From: Quillaja saponaria
Taxonomy: Eukaryota; Streptophyta; Magnoliopsida; Fabales; Quillajaceae
Assembly (NCBI GenBank): GCA_029379385.1
Contig: CM055607.1
Span: 496,001 to 560,000, forward strand
Length of the DNA: 64,000 bases
Direction: 5' to 3'
Positions within the stretch are counted from its first letter, which is position 1. Every line of letters starts with the position of its first letter. Below the pieces are notes generated by a model. The model saw only the letters and a list, made by a program, of their open reading frames with translations. It searched no databases and was not told the DNA's origin. This document shows, piece after piece, positions 61,801 to 64,000 of this stretch. The position numbers and the translations under genes are program-made.

Positions 61801-63411
61801 CATGAGAAGTGAAGGCCACAACAATCACTTACATCAATTCCCAGAACTTTCTTCACTCCATACATATGGTATAAGCCACAAACAATTTCCCTAATGACAG
61901 TGTTGACCCCAGGGCACAGACCCCCACACGTAACAATACAAGCATGAACATCGTCTGATTCAAAGTACACCTGAAAAGCCAATGTGTACGTCAATGATAA
62001 TGGTGTGTTGGCACTTCATATATACACTTCCATGCAAATAATACACACTTTTACATACCCTTTGACGAGGTCCGGCACGTCGAAAATGTATCCCTCTTGG
62101 ACTACTTTTGTGAACAACAATCTACCAGATAAAGAGAGGGAAAAAATATTTTCACATATTAATAAAGAAGTATAACTGTGTTGTATCAAAAAAAAAAAAG
62201 TATGATTATTATGATTCAAATACTTAGAAAGTACAATTATGATTTATGATGATTGCCAGACATCTAATGCTACCATATTAAGTTCATTAATGTCAGGCCA
62301 TTTCAAGATGACCGCGGTGACAGTTACCTTTTTGTGTTTGTATTTATGAAAGGAAATCCATACCTGGCATTGGAGATGGAGGCACCATTATATTTGAGAG
62401 TTCACCTAATGGCTAATGCTATTTGGTACCGTCTCTCCAACCCAGGAACATGGAAGCATATATGCTCAGGCAGGTCCTTTCAAGGTACTCAATCATAAAT
62501 GACTAAGCTGAAGGGCATGCAATCAATTTACAAGATAATACATGAGCAATTTTTTTCAGAATTATAGAGTAGATACCTTCTGTGCAACAGTGTCATCCAC
62601 ATTAACAAAATATTGCCTGGCAAAAAGAAGAGTTAATTGAATTAGCACTTTTTTATGGTAAACTAACTACAGTATGAAACCAGAATGAAGCCTAGAGGAT
62701 CTAGATCAAACTTACTTGACGACCGAGTAAGCGGGATTGTCTTGCAATGGATTGGGATACGTCTGTCAGGAACAGCAAAAGATTAAAAGATGCGCAAATC
62801 AATTCCCATTAAGCCAAAAACAAAAACTCATGAAAAACGGGAACTGGGCAAACAAATATACAGATGAAGAAGGTGTACAGTGTATAACAGAGCCAAAAGG
62901 TGTCAGCTTTGGACCTTATAAAGTTTATGTAAAGTCAGAAAGCAAAAAGGTATTCATGAAATTCAATTTATGAGGTTTAATTAGTTTCTAATCAATTGTT
63001 TGGTAATGAGAGCTAAACTTCAACAAATTAGAGTGAATCTCTGAAGCAGAAACTTCCAAACTAAAAGGAGGAAGAGAAAAAAAAAAAAAAAAAAGACTTG
63101 TCCCTCCCATTTATTCGGCGGCCGTAGTTAATTTAACGAATTGATGACAACTAAACCAATTACTCTTCCTTAATTGAAAACAAAAATAGAAAACGTTAGC
63201 GTCTAACATGTAAATGTAAACAATTTATAAATCACAGCCAGACAAAGATTATGGGCAAAAGGAATATTTACAGACACGGTCATAGAGAAAAAGGGGAACG
63301 ACGACGTACAGGAAGATCAGGAATGTAATCGGTCAAATGAGGAACATCTTCGAGGACATAACCAGCAGAACCAGTCACAATCTTAGTATTAGAGTTGGCA
63401 CTGGCACCCAT
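58889..63411 (-). CDS. PFK: ATP-dependent 6-phosphofructokinase (plant cytosolic type)
   Basis: Phosphorylates fructose 6-phosphate with ATP, the committed step of glycolysis. Thirteen exons (63310-63411, 62716-62762, 62577-62616, 62059-62121, 61833-61970, 61445-61603, 61271-61324, 60961-61029, 60707-60836, 59990-60255, 59496-59544, 59252-59406, 58889-59104) make 495 residues. Motifs: [18 protein letters not shown] near the N-terminus, [43 protein letters not shown] (188-193; Gly after Asp marks ATP use rather than pyrophosphate), PKTIDNDIP (216-224, catalytic Asp) and MGRYSG (263-268). No plastid transit peptide is evident, so it is cytosolic, like PFK1/3/6/7 of Arabidopsis. The order next to GGT and AP4S supports the PFK1 orthologue. 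All splice sites are GT-AG and the frame is intact. Intron 7 carries a mitochondrial tRNA fragment. Confidence 0.96.
61203..61253 (+). pseudogene. 5' fragment of mitochondrial trnS(GCU) in PFK intron 7
   Basis: GAGGTATGGCTGAGTGGCTT, AAGGCATTGGTTTGCTAAAT and CGACATACAAG form a continuous run. It matches, as I remember it, the 5' two thirds of plant mitochondrial tRNA-Ser(GCU): acceptor 5' strand, D arm, anticodon loop with GCT, and the start of the variable arm. The T arm and 3' acceptor strand (GGGTTCGAATCCC type) are absent, so no tRNA can form. It lies antisense to PFK in the intron between exons 7 and 8. Most likely it is a very small nuclear insertion of mitochondrial DNA. Confidence 0.8.
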
Positions 63412-64000
63412 CACGACCCAACAATTTCCAGAATTCGAATCCGATCGTGAACCGAAAACGCTACCGACAGCAGAGTTTCAGGAACTCTTGGAGAATTTGT
63501 TCAGGCCAGAAAAATCAAATACAGTAGGATTCAAAGAATAAGAAGAAGCATAAATTATATCTAAAAATAAATGGAGCAGGAGAAGATCATATTTATAGTA
63601 AACGGTGTTGACCCAATAAAATAAAATAAAAACACAGAAAAAGAAACAGGAACGACCACCAAAGTAGACTAGGAAATAAACACAAAACGCGGAGCTAATT
63701 AGTGTTCTGGTTTTGCTCCGTTGGTTTTGAAAAAGAATAAAAAAGAAAAAGGTTCTTTCTTGGAAAAGTAAAACAGGTGGCTGAAAGCCTGAAACTTGTT
63801 TTGGTTCACAATGGTTTTTTTGAAGGTCAAGTTCACAGAATGCGGGAGAAGAAAGCTGTCCTGGGAGACCTTTTTACGGAAAATGAATCGGTTCTAGTTT
63901 TCTAGATTGATTTCGTATTTTTGACAAGCATATATACAGGTGGAAATTAGCCTTGGTGTCACGTAAAACGTTTAAAATTATTAAATTATGTATTGCTTTT
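63412..64000 (-). promoter_or_regulatory. PFK promoter and leader
   Basis: A minus-strand TATA element TATAAATA lies at 63590-63597, about 180 bp upstream of the PFK start. Upstream to the window end no other gene was recognised. Confidence 0.5.

Overview
This is nuclear DNA of a flowering plant, most likely a eudicot. The coding regions are split by AT-rich GT-AG introns, the proteins are plant-specific forms (RR-TZF zinc finger, plant MIOX, plant ATP-PFK, AG-peptide, AP-4 sigma), and the intergenic DNA is AT-rich and littered with decayed retrotransposons. No prokaryotic features are present. The species cannot be named from sequence alone.

Layout. 1-8 kb, plus strand: the last exon of RPL31, all of RPS30, and VPS32/SNF7. 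9.4-17.5 kb, minus strand: a small AG-peptide, a damaged MND1, and an intronless RR-type tandem CCCH zinc finger gene. 17.5-26 kb: gene-poor AT-rich DNA with a decayed non-LTR reverse transcriptase and orphan ACGT elements. 26-50 kb, plus strand: a tandem segmental duplication whose unit is MIOX followed by a very large glycine-rich membrane protein gene (GRP). Both MIOX copies are intact. The first GRP copy is a truncated relic, followed by a decayed Copia-like element carrying an Au-type SINE. The second GRP copy keeps its full 22-exon structure but reads through only if two single-base insertions are ignored. 51.7-55.2 kb, plus strand: an intact gamma-glutamyl transpeptidase. 55.7-63.4 kb, minus strand: AP-4 sigma and an ATP-dependent phosphofructokinase.

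Gene content matches, from memory, two paralogous Arabidopsis blocks: around At2g19740-At2g19830 (RPL31, RPS30, AP4S, MIOX2, TZF2, SNF7) and At4g29160-At4g29220 (SNF7, MND1, TZF3, GGT4, PFK1). The window looks like the unsplit ancestral version of both. The genes are independently transcribed housekeeping and metabolic genes rather than a pathway cluster.

Most notable observations: two lesions in MND1; two frameshifts in the retained GRP copy; a MIOX-GRP tandem duplication with unequal fates and a probable gene-conversion tract in MIOX exon 4; five footprints of a poly(A)-type tail flanked by 13-16 bp direct repeats; a mitochondrial trnS(GCU) fragment inside a PFK intron; and an Au SINE with an internal 35-bp duplication. 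Exon coordinates were built by hand from splice sites and reading frame, so single-base errors in my coordinates are possible.
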